DNA from: Candidatus Nitrosocosmicus sp.
Lineage (GTDB): Archaea; Thermoproteota; Nitrososphaeria; Nitrososphaerales; Nitrososphaeraceae
Direction: 5' to 3'
Assembly: GCA_025934495.1 (NCBI GenBank)
Contig: JAICXY010000007.1
Location: 1-62,529 of the forward strand
DNA length: 62,529 bases
Position numbers and translations under genes: made by a program. Positions within the stretch are counted from its first letter, which is position 1. The number at the start of each line of letters is the position of its first letter. A model generated the notes under the pieces. It saw only the letters and a program-made list of their open reading frames with translations. It made no database searches and had not been told where the DNA came from. Below, piece after piece: positions 49,883 through 58,794 of this stretch.

Positions 49883-50098
49883 TCATAGTCCAAAGAACTG
49901 ACGCCCTCTCTTTAACTTGCCATATAGATTGTATTGGTTTTCAAATCCTCTTTGGATTCTTGCTAAAACCTCATCTTTATCTGTTCCAACTATTACAGAT
50001 TTCATATTGTTTAGCTGAAAGTTATAATGTATCTCATCGTCAACTATTTTGATAACACCTTTGTGATGTCTATCTTTATTGTGGTGAATGTTACTCCA
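49883..50098 (-). pseudogene. Fragment of a small hypothetical gene
   Basis: A 66-codon minus-strand frame has no usable start. It reads KGVIKIVDDEIHYNFQLNN, then MKSVIVGTDKDEVLARIQRG and FENQYNLYGKLKRGRQFFGL before a stop. The composition is protein-like. An in-frame stop immediately upstream suggests the 5' part was lost or shifted. Family not recognised. Confidence 0.4.
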
Positions 50099-50180
50099 TC
50101 AATAGGATCTGGTTGGAATAAAAACCGAGCCGTTATGAATATTTAAAAGTTTTTATATATTACGCAGTGTATTACAATGC

Positions 50181-50339
50181 ATGTTATATCCTGTAATTAA
50201 ATGTGAATGTGGTAACAAAAAAGTTGCAGATCCAAGGAGTAAACATCTAGAAGAAATTTTGCTGTTAAAATGGTGTCCCAATTGTAGAAGAAGAGGATAT
50301 TGGAAAATTTTATCTGATGATGAATCTAGATGGGATTGA
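50181..50339 (+). CDS. Zinc-ribbon protein, 52 aa
   Basis: A short gene starts at ATG and encodes CXCG and CPNC knuckles (VIKCECGNKKVADPRS, LKWCPNCRRRGYWK). One zinc ribbon with a basic stretch between the halves suggests nucleic-acid contact. Isolated; function unknown. Confidence 0.6.
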   Translation: MLYPVIKCECGNKKVADPRSKHLEEILLLKWCPNCRRRGYWKILSDDESRWD

Positions 50340-50569
50340 TATACCTCAAATTTTTTTCTTTTTTCTTTTTTCTATTTCAAGTAGCTGTTGTATGAATTAA
50401 GGTATTGATCTTCCCGTTTGGATCTACTAATAATACATGATAAAATCTTTATGTAGTGTAAAAAGAGCAACAAGTAAATAGATTTTAGATATCAACGTGA
50501 TCAATGAGAACAACTTTATACAAGATAAAAAAAGAAAGTATGTCAAAATCAATTACAAAACATTCTTTC

Positions 50570-51457
50570 TTATATCTTTGTTGCCTTTGTAATAAGATAA
50601 TCTAGTCTCAATACATTGTCATTGATATAGGGCGTTATAGTTTTCAATACATCCTGCCTTAGTTCTTCAATCTTTTTTGGATCATTGATTGTCTGAATTG
50701 CATGTATCATAGGACCTCCTTTTGTAATTGATGTCATCCAAGAATGATTTGGACTTTGTACAGGTTTATTTATGACTCCTCGTTCAAAATGGATATCTCT
50801 TACTTTAAAACTATTTTCTACAAGACGTTTTTCTATGACTTGTGGAATTCCCCATTGACTTGGAGAATTAGAAGAGAATGAAGAAGAACTGGCAGTGTAC
50901 TTTGCTATTATATCAAACAGTTTTCCATTTAGAAGTTCAGCAGGCCATGTTGAAAATGCAATACGACCACCTGGTTTTGTAATGCGCAACATCTCTTTTA
51001 TGGCTACTTGTGGATGAGGAGCAAACATATGTCCAAAACTAGAGAGAACAACATCAAATTTTTCATCTTCAAATGGAAGGTTCTCAACGTCTGCTTCCTT
51101 CCATTCTATATTATTAACTTCAGCTATAGATGCTTGCTCTCTTGCTTGGACTAACATCTCTGGAATAATGTCTATACCTGTCACTTTTTTAGCGCCAGTC
51201 ATTCTTTTAGCAGTTATAGCTGTATTTCCAGTACCACATGCTACATCTAAAACATGATCGGTAGAAGAAATATAGCATAACCTAACAAGGTGAGCAGATA
51301 CAGGAAGTAAATGTACAGCAATTTCATTGTAAGAACCTAATGACCATGGTGTACTGTATTTGGTTACTGTTGTTGAATATGTTGCTTTTGTTACATCATT
51401 ATTACTATTATCATTGCTCAATGTTTCAATGAGCTTCTCTTGGATATTGATAAACAT
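50570..51457 (-). CDS. Class I SAM-dependent methyltransferase
   Basis: The 295-aa protein has the motif I glycine loop VLDVACGTGNTAI at about residue 68, motif II VTGIDIIPEMLVQAREQA, motif III WKEADVENLPFEDEKFDVVLS and a post-motif helix EMLRITKPGGRIAFSTW, all typical of the UbiE/Coq5 type. The substrate is not determinable; related stand-alone enzymes act on small metabolites or arsenite. It is monocistronic. Confidence 0.88.
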   Translation of the reverse strand: MFINIQEKLIETLSNDNSNNDVTKATYSTTVTKYSTPWSLGSYNEIAVHLLPVSAHLVRLCYISSTDHVLDVACGTGNTAITAKRMTGAKKVTGIDIIPEMLVQAREQASIAEVNNIEWKEADVENLPFEDEKFDVVLSSFGHMFAPHPQVAIKEMLRITKPGGRIAFSTWPAELLNGKLFDIIAKYTASSSSFSSNSPSQWGIPQVIEKRLVENSFKVRDIHFERGVINKPVQSPNHSWMTSITKGGPMIHAIQTINDPKKIEELRQDVLKTITPYINDNVLRLDYLITKATKI

Positions 51458-51530
51458 TTATCAACACATAAGAGTTAAGACAAATTGTATTTCGCCTTAT
51501 GAATATGACATAAAGATGTTTGATTATTAG

Positions 51531-51935
51531 GAGTTTTCAAATACTGTCACTACTGTCACTGATTCACAAGATAGTGGAAGTAGCCAGAACAACATCCACA
51601 ACAAACCACCATCCTCCTCTGTTGTTGCTGGACAGGATGCAGGTATACAAGAGAGTGACAGTATCAGTAACAATGCCTCTATCTTAAGCAGCAATGATGG
51701 CTTGAAAACGATAGGCAAAAACTATGACAGTGATTTGACAAGCGACAATAACGGCTTAAACCCAAAGATAGGAAAGAAAGGTTCATTATATTATTGCAAG
51801 GAGCATCCTAAATTTGAGAATATTCACCTAGAAGAAGTAAGAATCATTTATGTTATTCAAAAGAACATGTACAAGAGAATCCGAATATTCCATCTTAATA
51901 CAATAGGATATGGAAATTCAGAGCAGCAAGGATAG
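51531..51935 (+). pseudogene. Truncated hypothetical gene, C-terminal part
   Basis: The frame is open from a stop at 51528 without ATG or near start until a TTG at 51702. It encodes a Ser/Asn/Gln-rich segment (SQDSGSSQNNIHN, SSSVVAGQDAG) then KKGSLYYCKEHPKFENIHLE and a basic end. It looks like the C-terminal third of a longer protein of a lineage-specific type, cut at its 5' end next to the methyltransferase gene. Confidence 0.45.
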
Positions 51936-52024
51936 TACATATGCTAACTGAAGTAAAATAAGTGTAACACGTTGCACTCTAAATCTAATGAGAACATGAT
52001 GTTATTTTTTTCAGAAATACCTAA

Positions 52025-52574
52025 TTATTTATATGCTTGTAGTCCATTAATCCCATTTTCAAGTTGAAACTTCTGTGATTGTTGTCTTTTTATATGTTCA
52101 TTGTATATCTCAACTCTTATTTCAAGGAACTTAAGGTCTTGTTGATTTTCCACTAATTCTATTATATCCTCTTTACTCAATCCTTCTTTCTTTATTCGTC
52201 TATACAGATGGAAGAATATGGAAAAGTCATTCCTAAGATCATTATATATTTTTACAAGACCGTCCATTCTTTCAAATCGTAGGTAATCTTCATGGAAATT
52301 TAGGACCCCATCTGTTTTAATATCAAGTTCTATAGCAACATCTGAAAGCGGTTTCTTATCTTTGAACATTTGAAAGGCCCTAGCATATGGTGATAGAATT
52401 CGTTTTTCTTTCTCCTTTTTCTCACCTTCTTCTTGAGAATCTCCTGTAGCTTTTCGAATAACCTTGCCAATATCTTAGTGAAATATGAACCTCCTTAGCT
52501 ATATCACTTGTTGACTTTCCTTCTTCAGCTAGTTTGATAACTTGTCTTTCTTTTTCCTTTCTACTTAGAAGCAT
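52025..52574 (-). pseudogene. Frameshifted HTH protein
   Basis: The ATG at 52574 starts LLSRKEKERQVIKLAEEGKS with an HTH (TSDIAKEVHISL) that runs out of frame. Restoring one base near 52484 gives a continuous product: DIGKVIRKATGDSQEEGEKK, RILSPYARAFQMFKDKKPLS, DVAIELDIKTDGVLNFHEDY, ending ENGINGLQAYK. The full product would be about 180 aa with a helix-turn-helix and a helical tail. A single-base deletion is the simplest explanation. Confidence 0.65.
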
Positions 52575-52927
52575 TACAGCAATCTATGTTCGAATATCAA
52601 ATAAAGAAACATCTGATTCTATTGATTCTCTGATACTTTACGTCATTCCATACGTGAAGTAGTCTGTTATAAATCCCAATACAATCTTGTTATAGATTAC
52701 CTATTTTCATTCTATTGAATGTCCAAAATGATGAATCGAGTTGACAATCAAATAAACTATAATAGAAAATTATCACTTTTTTCTGCTGTCATAGAGGTCA
52801 ATAATATTACCATGCCTGTTGATTCACTAATCATTCCTTCTCTTTCTCATCCTCTTCTTTACCTGATTCTGCACCAGCAAACCCTCTTATCGGTCCTTCT
52901 GCGGATGCTCAAGAGGCCATCAAACAT

Positions 52928-53947
52928 TTGGAATCAACGCTCAACAAACAACTCTCTCCAATGCTTAAAAAAATAGCGATTGAAGCTTATAATATTCACT
53001 ATACTGAAAATAGAGGAATCACAAGAGAAGATTTGGTATCTAGGTTTCAATACTCTCTCAGCACTGCTAAAAAAATCATAAATGAAAGTCAAAGTAACAA
53101 ACTCTTAATTCATCTAGAAGGACGAAAGCAAAGCAGGTTCAAAGAGTATTTTCTATCTACTGAAATTGAAAGATTCCTGCAAAAGCAATCCAATATGAAT
53201 AACAGTAATATGACTAAAGGGAGGCAACATCAACAGCAGTTAGATTCATCTCAACTAAGTGTTATCCAGATGTTAGTTAATGAGATTACTGCAAGTGAAC
53301 CTACATTTCATAAACTAATGATACATGTAAAGATGGGTATTGCTGATCCTGCTGTTGGATTTGACCAAGATTATAACATTCTAACCGCTAAAAATGGATG
53401 GATAATAAAAAGTCAAAGAAATAGAGCCAAGGTTAAATCATTCAAGTTAGAGCATAAATGCAGCTGTACTATACAGGTATATCCCAATGGAAAACTGATT
53501 GTTATGCTAGAATGCTCATACAGACCTTTTAAACTTCAAGATGAAGGGGGTAGCCAGGAATTCTGGAAGTCAATAGGCAAAATAGAACTTTTATTAGGCC
53601 AAGAGTTTAGTCAGACTTTAATCATACCGCCTTCTGATCAATGGTTATTAAAAGAATATGATAGAGATGTTACAATACCAGAAACGGATCTTGTAAAAAA
53701 ATATCCTTGCATTATACAGTGGTACAGCAAGGAGGACATCAAGCTACGAGCACTTGGCCGCGTCTTTCAAATCTACGGTAATATAATGCCTCTGTGCGGC
53801 AAGTGCTTGAGGATTGAAGATAGGATAAGTATTAAAGAAGATATACCTCTTAAACAAGGAATAGATGAAATAGCAGTAAATGATCGACCTCTTGAAATTG
53901 CCTCTGCTCTTGAAATGCTCAATAATAAAAGAAATAAAGACCAATGA
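52928..53947 (+). CDS. Hypothetical protein with HTH-like N-terminus
   Basis: The 339-aa frame starts at TTG but can be read upstream without a stop for some 50 codons (SSSSLPDSAPANPLIG, SADAQEAIKHLE) that look coding yet lack a start, so the N-terminus is either truncated or shifted relative to the frame at 52719. Residues 20-60 form a possible winged helix (NRGITREDLVSRFQYS). The long C-terminal part carries CSCTIQVYPNGKLIVMLECS and a CGKC pair. No family recognised. Its neighbours suggest a mobile or lineage-specific gene. Confidence 0.55.
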   Translation: MESTLNKQLSPMLKKIAIEAYNIHYTENRGITREDLVSRFQYSLSTAKKIINESQSNKLLIHLEGRKQSRFKEYFLSTEIERFLQKQSNMNNSNMTKGRQHQQQLDSSQLSVIQMLVNEITASEPTFHKLMIHVKMGIADPAVGFDQDYNILTAKNGWIIKSQRNRAKVKSFKLEHKCSCTIQVYPNGKLIVMLECSYRPFKLQDEGGSQEFWKSIGKIELLLGQEFSQTLIIPPSDQWLLKEYDRDVTIPETDLVKKYPCIIQWYSKEDIKLRALGRVFQIYGNIMPLCGKCLRIEDRISIKEDIPLKQGIDEIAVNDRPLEIASALEMLNNKRNKDQ

Positions 53948-54136
53948 TAATGACAATTCCAATATTACACCATTCAAATATAAGTAAATGTCATAACTTT
54001 CAACAGCCAAATCAACGTCCATATGAGCTTTTGAGTATCATTTTGAATCATATCCAATTTGAAACTTTTCTGCAACAAGTTTAAATAATATTTTCTACTA
54101 ATAATATAATTAAAGAAGTTACTGAGATTTTGGGCT

Positions 54137-54159
54137 TATAAATATTATATTTATATAAG
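54137..54159 (+). promoter_or_regulatory. Archaeal-type TATA region before the NRPS cassette
   Basis: TTATAAATATTATATTTATA-type sequence lies 15-35 bases before the ATG at 54171, with AAGG just after it. The TATA element is in host-like AT-rich DNA, directly at the junction with the GC-rich genes, so the cassette may be driven by a host promoter. Confidence 0.45.
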
Positions 54160-54170
54160 GAAATCATGAC

Positions 54171-55919
54171 ATGTCACAATCTGTTCCGCACCGATCGAAT
54201 TTAGACCATGTCGGAGGAGAGAAGGTCTCCGAGTTGCGCCTGCTCGCACAACGGCAGCCTGATCTGAACAGAGTCCGGTGCCTCGGACGGCATCAGAATG
54301 TAGTACGTGAGCATGAGAGCAATGCACTCCGTTGTTCTCCTGGTGAGCGACTTAATCATCTTCTCGAGGAAGCCTGCATCCACTTCTCGACGAATGATGC
54401 TGTAATCGGAAGCGGCGGCATCGTTTTGAGTTATCGCGATCTTAACCGCCGTGCCAATAAGCTCGCTCGTCATCTGCTTGCCCGCGGAATCAAGTCCGGC
54501 GACCGCGTCGCAATGATGTTCGACAGATCGCCAGAAACATACGTGGCGATGCTTGCGGTGATGAAAGTCAATGCGGCCTATGTGCCGCTTGATGCTGCCT
54601 TTCCGATCGAACGCATTCGCTTCATTCTCGGAGACGCAGACGTTTCCGCCATCGTGTCAATGTCAAGTTTGGCGAATCACCTCTCCGGTACCAATGTCAA
54701 CAAGATATTTCTCGATTCGGAAAGACTGGAGATAGATGCACAGGCGGCCGATCCGTTGACCGGCGTTGCGCCGCCGATTGAGCCCCTCTGTTATATCATC
54801 TACACATCGGGCACCACCGGTAATCCGAAGGGCGTCGGTATCGGACACGCAAGTATTTGTAATTACGTGCGCGTCGCCGCTGAGATTTATGGCTATGCGC
54901 CTGGCGATCGTGTCTACCAAGGCATAACGATCGCGTTCGATTTCTCCGTCGATGAGATCTGGGTGTCGCTGATGGCCGGTGCGACGATCGTCCCTGGGCC
55001 GGTCGGCATGACCCTGATGGGCGACGAGCTTGGAGACTTTCTACGCGAACGCCGTGTGACAGTAATGGGTTGTTGTCCGACACTGCTCACCACCATCGAG
55101 CAGGAGTTGCCGGACCTGCGGGTCCTGATTGTCGGCGGTGAGGTTTGTCCGCAAAATCTCGTAACCCAATGGTATCGCCCCGGCCGCCGCATTCTTAATA
55201 CTTACGGTCCCACCGAGACGACCGTCACAGCAACAATGACCGAGCTGCGACCGGATAAGCCAGTCACGATTGGTGTACCGATCCCGACCTATTCGATCGT
55301 CATCCTCGATCCGCACGAAGACAAGACCGTTCCGACCGGTGAGATAGGTGAGATTGGTATCGCAGGCGTCGGACTAGCTCTTGGTTACATGAATCGCGAT
55401 GACCTGACAATGAAGAAGTTCATTTGCGATTTCTTGCACATCACAAATAATCCCTCCGGCAAAATATATCGCACCGGCGATCTTGGTCAGATCAACGAGA
55501 ACGGCGAGATCTACTACCGCGGCCGTATCGACACGCAGGTCAAGATTCGGGGCTATCGTATCGAGCTCAATGAAATCGAATCGGTGCTGCTCGACCTACC
55601 TCAGGTCGCACAGGCCGCCGTGATTACATTCGAGCTCGAAGAGGGCGTCGTCGAAATCGTTGCCTATTATGCTCTCAAGCAGGGAATCGAACTACCGCAT
55701 AGCGAGATCTCGCAGGCTCTGCGCAGCAAGCTTCCAGCCTACATGGTGCCAGCCTTCCTCGAGCCAGTCGACGCCATACCAATGACGCTGAGTAACAAGA
55801 CCGACTACAAGAGGCTGCCCAAGCCTCAGTTGCAGCGTTTTTCTGCCGCGCAAGGATATGTTCTGCCCAAAACCGAGCGCGAGCGCATGCTGCACGACGC
55901 GCTTGTCGGGGGTCATTAG
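54171..55919 (+). CDS. Pls-like NRPS, adenylation domain and start of carrier (frameshifted)
   Basis: The first 582 residues encode an amino-acid adenylation domain. Visible core motifs: A2-like AAYVPLDAAFP, A3 YIIYTSGTTGNPKGV at 208-222, A4 AFDFSVDEIW, A5 NTYGPTETTV at 343-352, A7 YRTGDLG at 433-439, A8 RGRIDTQVKIRGYRIELNEIE and A10 NKTDYKRLP with the catalytic Lys. After Pro550 the carrier domain begins (LPKTERERMLHDAL) but a stop follows at once. Removing one G from the GGGGG at about 55906-55911 joins it to the next frame in good register. Higher GC than all flanking DNA; probably acquired from bacteria. Start ATG 11 bases after AAGG. Confidence 0.9.
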   Translation: MSQSVPHRSNLDHVGGEKVSELRLLAQRQPDLNRVRCLGRHQNVVREHESNALRCSPGERLNHLLEEACIHFSTNDAVIGSGGIVLSYRDLNRRANKLARHLLARGIKSGDRVAMMFDRSPETYVAMLAVMKVNAAYVPLDAAFPIERIRFILGDADVSAIVSMSSLANHLSGTNVNKIFLDSERLEIDAQAADPLTGVAPPIEPLCYIIYTSGTTGNPKGVGIGHASICNYVRVAAEIYGYAPGDRVYQGITIAFDFSVDEIWVSLMAGATIVPGPVGMTLMGDELGDFLRERRVTVMGCCPTLLTTIEQELPDLRVLIVGGEVCPQNLVTQWYRPGRRILNTYGPTETTVTATMTELRPDKPVTIGVPIPTYSIVILDPHEDKTVPTGEIGEIGIAGVGLALGYMNRDDLTMKKFICDFLHITNNPSGKIYRTGDLGQINENGEIYYRGRIDTQVKIRGYRIELNEIESVLLDLPQVAQAAVITFELEEGVVEIVAYYALKQGIELPHSEISQALRSKLPAYMVPAFLEPVDAIPMTLSNKTDYKRLPKPQLQRFSAAQGYVLPKTERERMLHDALVGGH

Positions 55920-58350
55920 CGCCAAGCATATCTCGATCGAGCACCACTTCTTCGATGATCTCGGTGCCAATTCGCTGTTGATGGCGCGTGTCTGTGCAGC
56001 GATCCGCAGGAATTCGAGCATGTCAAACGTGTCGATGCGTGATATTTACATGCATCCGACGATCGCTAGACTAGCACACCACCTCGATTCTTCGATCGAC
56101 GAATCTGTTGCAATGAAGACGGAACCCTTTCACGTTCCATCGAACCTATCGTACGTCACCTGCGGGGCCATGCAGATTGAGTTCTATGCAGCCTATCTGC
56201 TATTCGGACTCTTGATCTTCGTGGACGGTATCCAATGGGCGACGGCCTCTGACAGCTCGGTGGGGCTCTACGAGCGCAGCGTCGCATTTGGCGCAGGATT
56301 GTTTGTTGTGCTGACCGCGGTTCCCATCGCCTCGAAATGGCTACTGATCGGCCGCTTCAAGGCGCAATCGATTCCGATCTGGAGCTTTGCATATTTTCGC
56401 TTCTGGGCTGTCAAGACCTTGATGCGCACATCACCTGCGGCCGCATTCATCGGCACACCCCTCTACAACATCTATCTGCGTCTGATGGGTGCTAGGATCG
56501 GCCGCAATGTAATTGTGAGGTGCCATTTCGCACCGGTATGTACCGACCTTGTGACGATCGGTGACAACACCATCGTCGGCAACGAAACAAGCCTGCTCGG
56601 CTATCGCGCGCAGTCAAACTTCATCCATATGGGCCCTGTAACTATCGGCAGCAACGCCTTCGTTGGCGAAGGCAGCGTACTCGACATCGACACTACGATG
56701 GGCGACAACACACAGCTCGGTCATGCCTCGTCGCTTCAGGGTGGCCAGCGTGTGCCGGATGGCAAGCGCTACCATGGCTCGCCGGCAGTTGAGACTTTCT
56801 CTGACTATTGCCCGATCAAGGACAAGAACGACACTACACTTCGAGGCGCCATCTATGTGTCGCTCATCCTCTCGACAATGTTCATGATCGCTGTGCCTAT
56901 GGTGATGATCCTCATCTATCATGCCTGGGATCTGTATTGCCCGTCTACTCTATCCTCTCTGCATTGCCAGGCGATCTTCTCCATGTCGATTCCCTTGCTG
57001 CTCGTCCTTTCGGCGGCGTTTTTCTTTGGCGCGCTCGGTCTCGGGCTTGTGGTCGTGTGTGTCATTCCGCGTCTCTGCATGCTAGCGCTGCGGCCCGGCG
57101 CGATCTACCCGAATTTCGGCTTCCACTACATGCTGCAGAGCATCATACGGGGCGTCAGTAATTCGGATTTCTTCGGTCGGCTGTTCGGCGACTCGTCAGC
57201 AATAGTGACGTATATGCGCTACGTCGGCTGGAACCTGAACACGGTCTATCAGACTGGCTCAAACATGGGAAACGACCAGAAGCACGACAACCCGTTTCTC
57301 TGCAATATTGGCAGCGGCACGATAGTTTCGGACGGACTGAAGATGCTCAACGTTCAGATGTCGGCGACGTCATTCCGACTTACCGAGTCGAAGATCGGCG
57401 ACAATAACTTTCTAGGCAACGGCATCTCCTACCCGCCGAATGGTCGCACCGGAACCAACGTCCTGTTCGGCACCAAGACCTTGGTGCCGATCGACGGTCC
57501 GGTGCGCGAGAACGTCGGGCTGCTCGGCTCGCCGGCCTTCGAGATTCCGCGCAAAGTCTGCCGCGATAGCAACTTGAATGCGTCGTTCGACGAGCAAACG
57601 CGTCGTGCTCGGCTGCGCCGGAAGAACGCGTACAATTTCATCACAGCCTTGATATTCCTTGCCAGCCAGTGGATGGCAGTCTTTGCCGACTTCGTGCTCG
57701 GACAATCTGCAATCGCGAGTTACGACCGTTTTGGCATCTACGCGTTCTTCGCAGCCAGCGTAGTAGGTATCGCCTTCAACATCGCCTTCTTTATCGTGCT
57801 CGAGCGCGCAATCTTAGGCTTCAAGCGACTCAAACCTCATCTCGCCTCGATCTACGATCCGTATTTCTGGTGGCACGAAAGGTACTGGAAAATAGACGCT
57901 TTCCCTATCCTGACAATGTTCGCCGGCACCCCGTTCCGCGGAGTGCTGCTTCGCGCCATGGGCATGAAGGTTGGTGCCAAGATTTTCGATTGCAGCTTGG
58001 GCAACCATGAATGCTCGCTGACGGAGGTCGGTGACTACGCCAATCTGAACGAGGGCAGTGTGTTGCAAGCACATTCACTCGAGGAAGGTGTGTTCAAGTC
58101 CGACTACATCCGGCTCGGCAACAGATGCTCTATCGGCCCAGGGGCCTTAGTTCACTACGGCGTCAGCACTGGAGACGACGTTGTACTCGATGCCGATTCC
58201 TTCCTAATGAAAGGCGAGATCCTAGAATCACATACAGAGTGGTGCGGAAATCCGGCCAAGATGGAAAGCCGCCACGTGTCTCAGGTCGATGTTTGTATCC
58301 CCCTGAATGTTGCGGATGCCATCGTCCGAAAAGAGTTTTCACCTCAATGA
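55858..58350 (+). CDS. Pls-like NRPS, carrier and C-terminal membrane/beta-helix region
   Basis: In the frame shared after the shift, the carrier motif reads HHFFDDLGANSLLMARV, with the phosphopantetheine Ser codon at 55972. Then come membrane helices (YAAYLLFGLLIFVDGIQWA; AGLFVVLTAVPIA), a left-handed beta-helix of hexapeptide repeats (IGRNVIVRC, VTIGDNTIVGNET, VTIGSNAFVGEGSVL), two more membrane hairpins, and two further beta-helix blocks (IGDNNFLGNG; LGNRCSIGPGALV). This is the C-terminal layout of TIGR02353-type enzymes such as epsilon-poly-lysine synthetase (Pls), where it performs iterative peptide-bond formation. The ATG assigned at 55858 is not a true start; translation belongs to the upstream frame. 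Its stop overlaps the next gene (ATGA). Confidence 0.88.
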   Translation: MFCPKPSASACCTTRLSGVISAKHISIEHHFFDDLGANSLLMARVCAAIRRNSSMSNVSMRDIYMHPTIARLAHHLDSSIDESVAMKTEPFHVPSNLSYVTCGAMQIEFYAAYLLFGLLIFVDGIQWATASDSSVGLYERSVAFGAGLFVVLTAVPIASKWLLIGRFKAQSIPIWSFAYFRFWAVKTLMRTSPAAAFIGTPLYNIYLRLMGARIGRNVIVRCHFAPVCTDLVTIGDNTIVGNETSLLGYRAQSNFIHMGPVTIGSNAFVGEGSVLDIDTTMGDNTQLGHASSLQGGQRVPDGKRYHGSPAVETFSDYCPIKDKNDTTLRGAIYVSLILSTMFMIAVPMVMILIYHAWDLYCPSTLSSLHCQAIFSMSIPLLLVLSAAFFFGALGLGLVVVCVIPRLCMLALRPGAIYPNFGFHYMLQSIIRGVSNSDFFGRLFGDSSAIVTYMRYVGWNLNTVYQTGSNMGNDQKHDNPFLCNIGSGTIVSDGLKMLNVQMSATSFRLTESKIGDNNFLGNGISYPPNGRTGTNVLFGTKTLVPIDGPVRENVGLLGSPAFEIPRKVCRDSNLNASFDEQTRRARLRRKNAYNFITALIFLASQWMAVFADFVLGQSAIASYDRFGIYAFFAASVVGIAFNIAFFIVLERAILGFKRLKPHLASIYDPYFWWHERYWKIDAFPILTMFAGTPFRGVLLRAMGMKVGAKIFDCSLGNHECSLTEVGDYANLNEGSVLQAHSLEEGVFKSDYIRLGNRCSIGPGALVHYGVSTGDDVVLDADSFLMKGEILESHTEWCGNPAKMESRHVSQVDVCIPLNVADAIVRKEFSPQ

Positions 58351-58794
58351 ACGCCAAGGTCAGTCTTAAGAAAATGATCGCCGACAATTGGGAATCGATA
58401 GGAGAGTTTGATCTTGGTGCGGGCTGGACTGTCTAGTGGCGAGTATATCCATTTGGTTGTCGAAACTTTGTTCGCTCCCGACGTGTGCCCGCGAGATGTC
58501 TATGTCGGGGACCGATTAGTCGGCTTCCTGATGTATGACGTAAAGAAAAAAGGGCAAGGCGCAGGAAGCCTCAATCTATCACATCATATCTATCGTAATT
58601 ACCAAGGCAAAGGCTATGGTCAAGTGGCGCTGAGCAAGGCTCTGGAGGATATTCGAGTGAGCCCGTGGATGGAAAGGATATCGATCCGCTACATACCCGA
58701 AAATCCAGTTGCGAAGACGTTCTACACCAGCATCAGTTTTGTGGAGGTGGGACCGGACTGCGATGGAAAGGTGATCGCGGTTCTGAAACTGTAA
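58347..58794 (+). CDS. GNAT acetyltransferase, frameshifted
   Basis: The ATG overlaps the NRPS stop (ATGA), which argues that it is the real start. The first 29 residues (NAKVSLKKMIADNWESIGEF) match the beginning of diamine N-acetyltransferase-type GNATs, then the frame stops. One base fewer in the GGG near 58420 joins it to YIHLVVETLFAPD, VGDRLVGFLMYDV, the acetyl-CoA loop RNYQGKGYGQVAL and YTSISFVEVG. Without repair only a shorter protein from an internal TTG at 58408 could be made. It may modify the NRPS product or its amino-acid monomer. GC-rich. Confidence 0.75.

Noticed and set aside
49921-49945. Second copy of the tRNA-Ile 3' end (attachment site)
   Set aside because: Only a short TTCAAATCC match, not extended on either side; chance similarity.
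52719-52976. Separate 85-aa protein upstream of 52928
   Set aside because: The overlapping frame reads SADAQEAIKHLE into the downstream protein, so this frame is mostly a shadow of its lost N-terminus.
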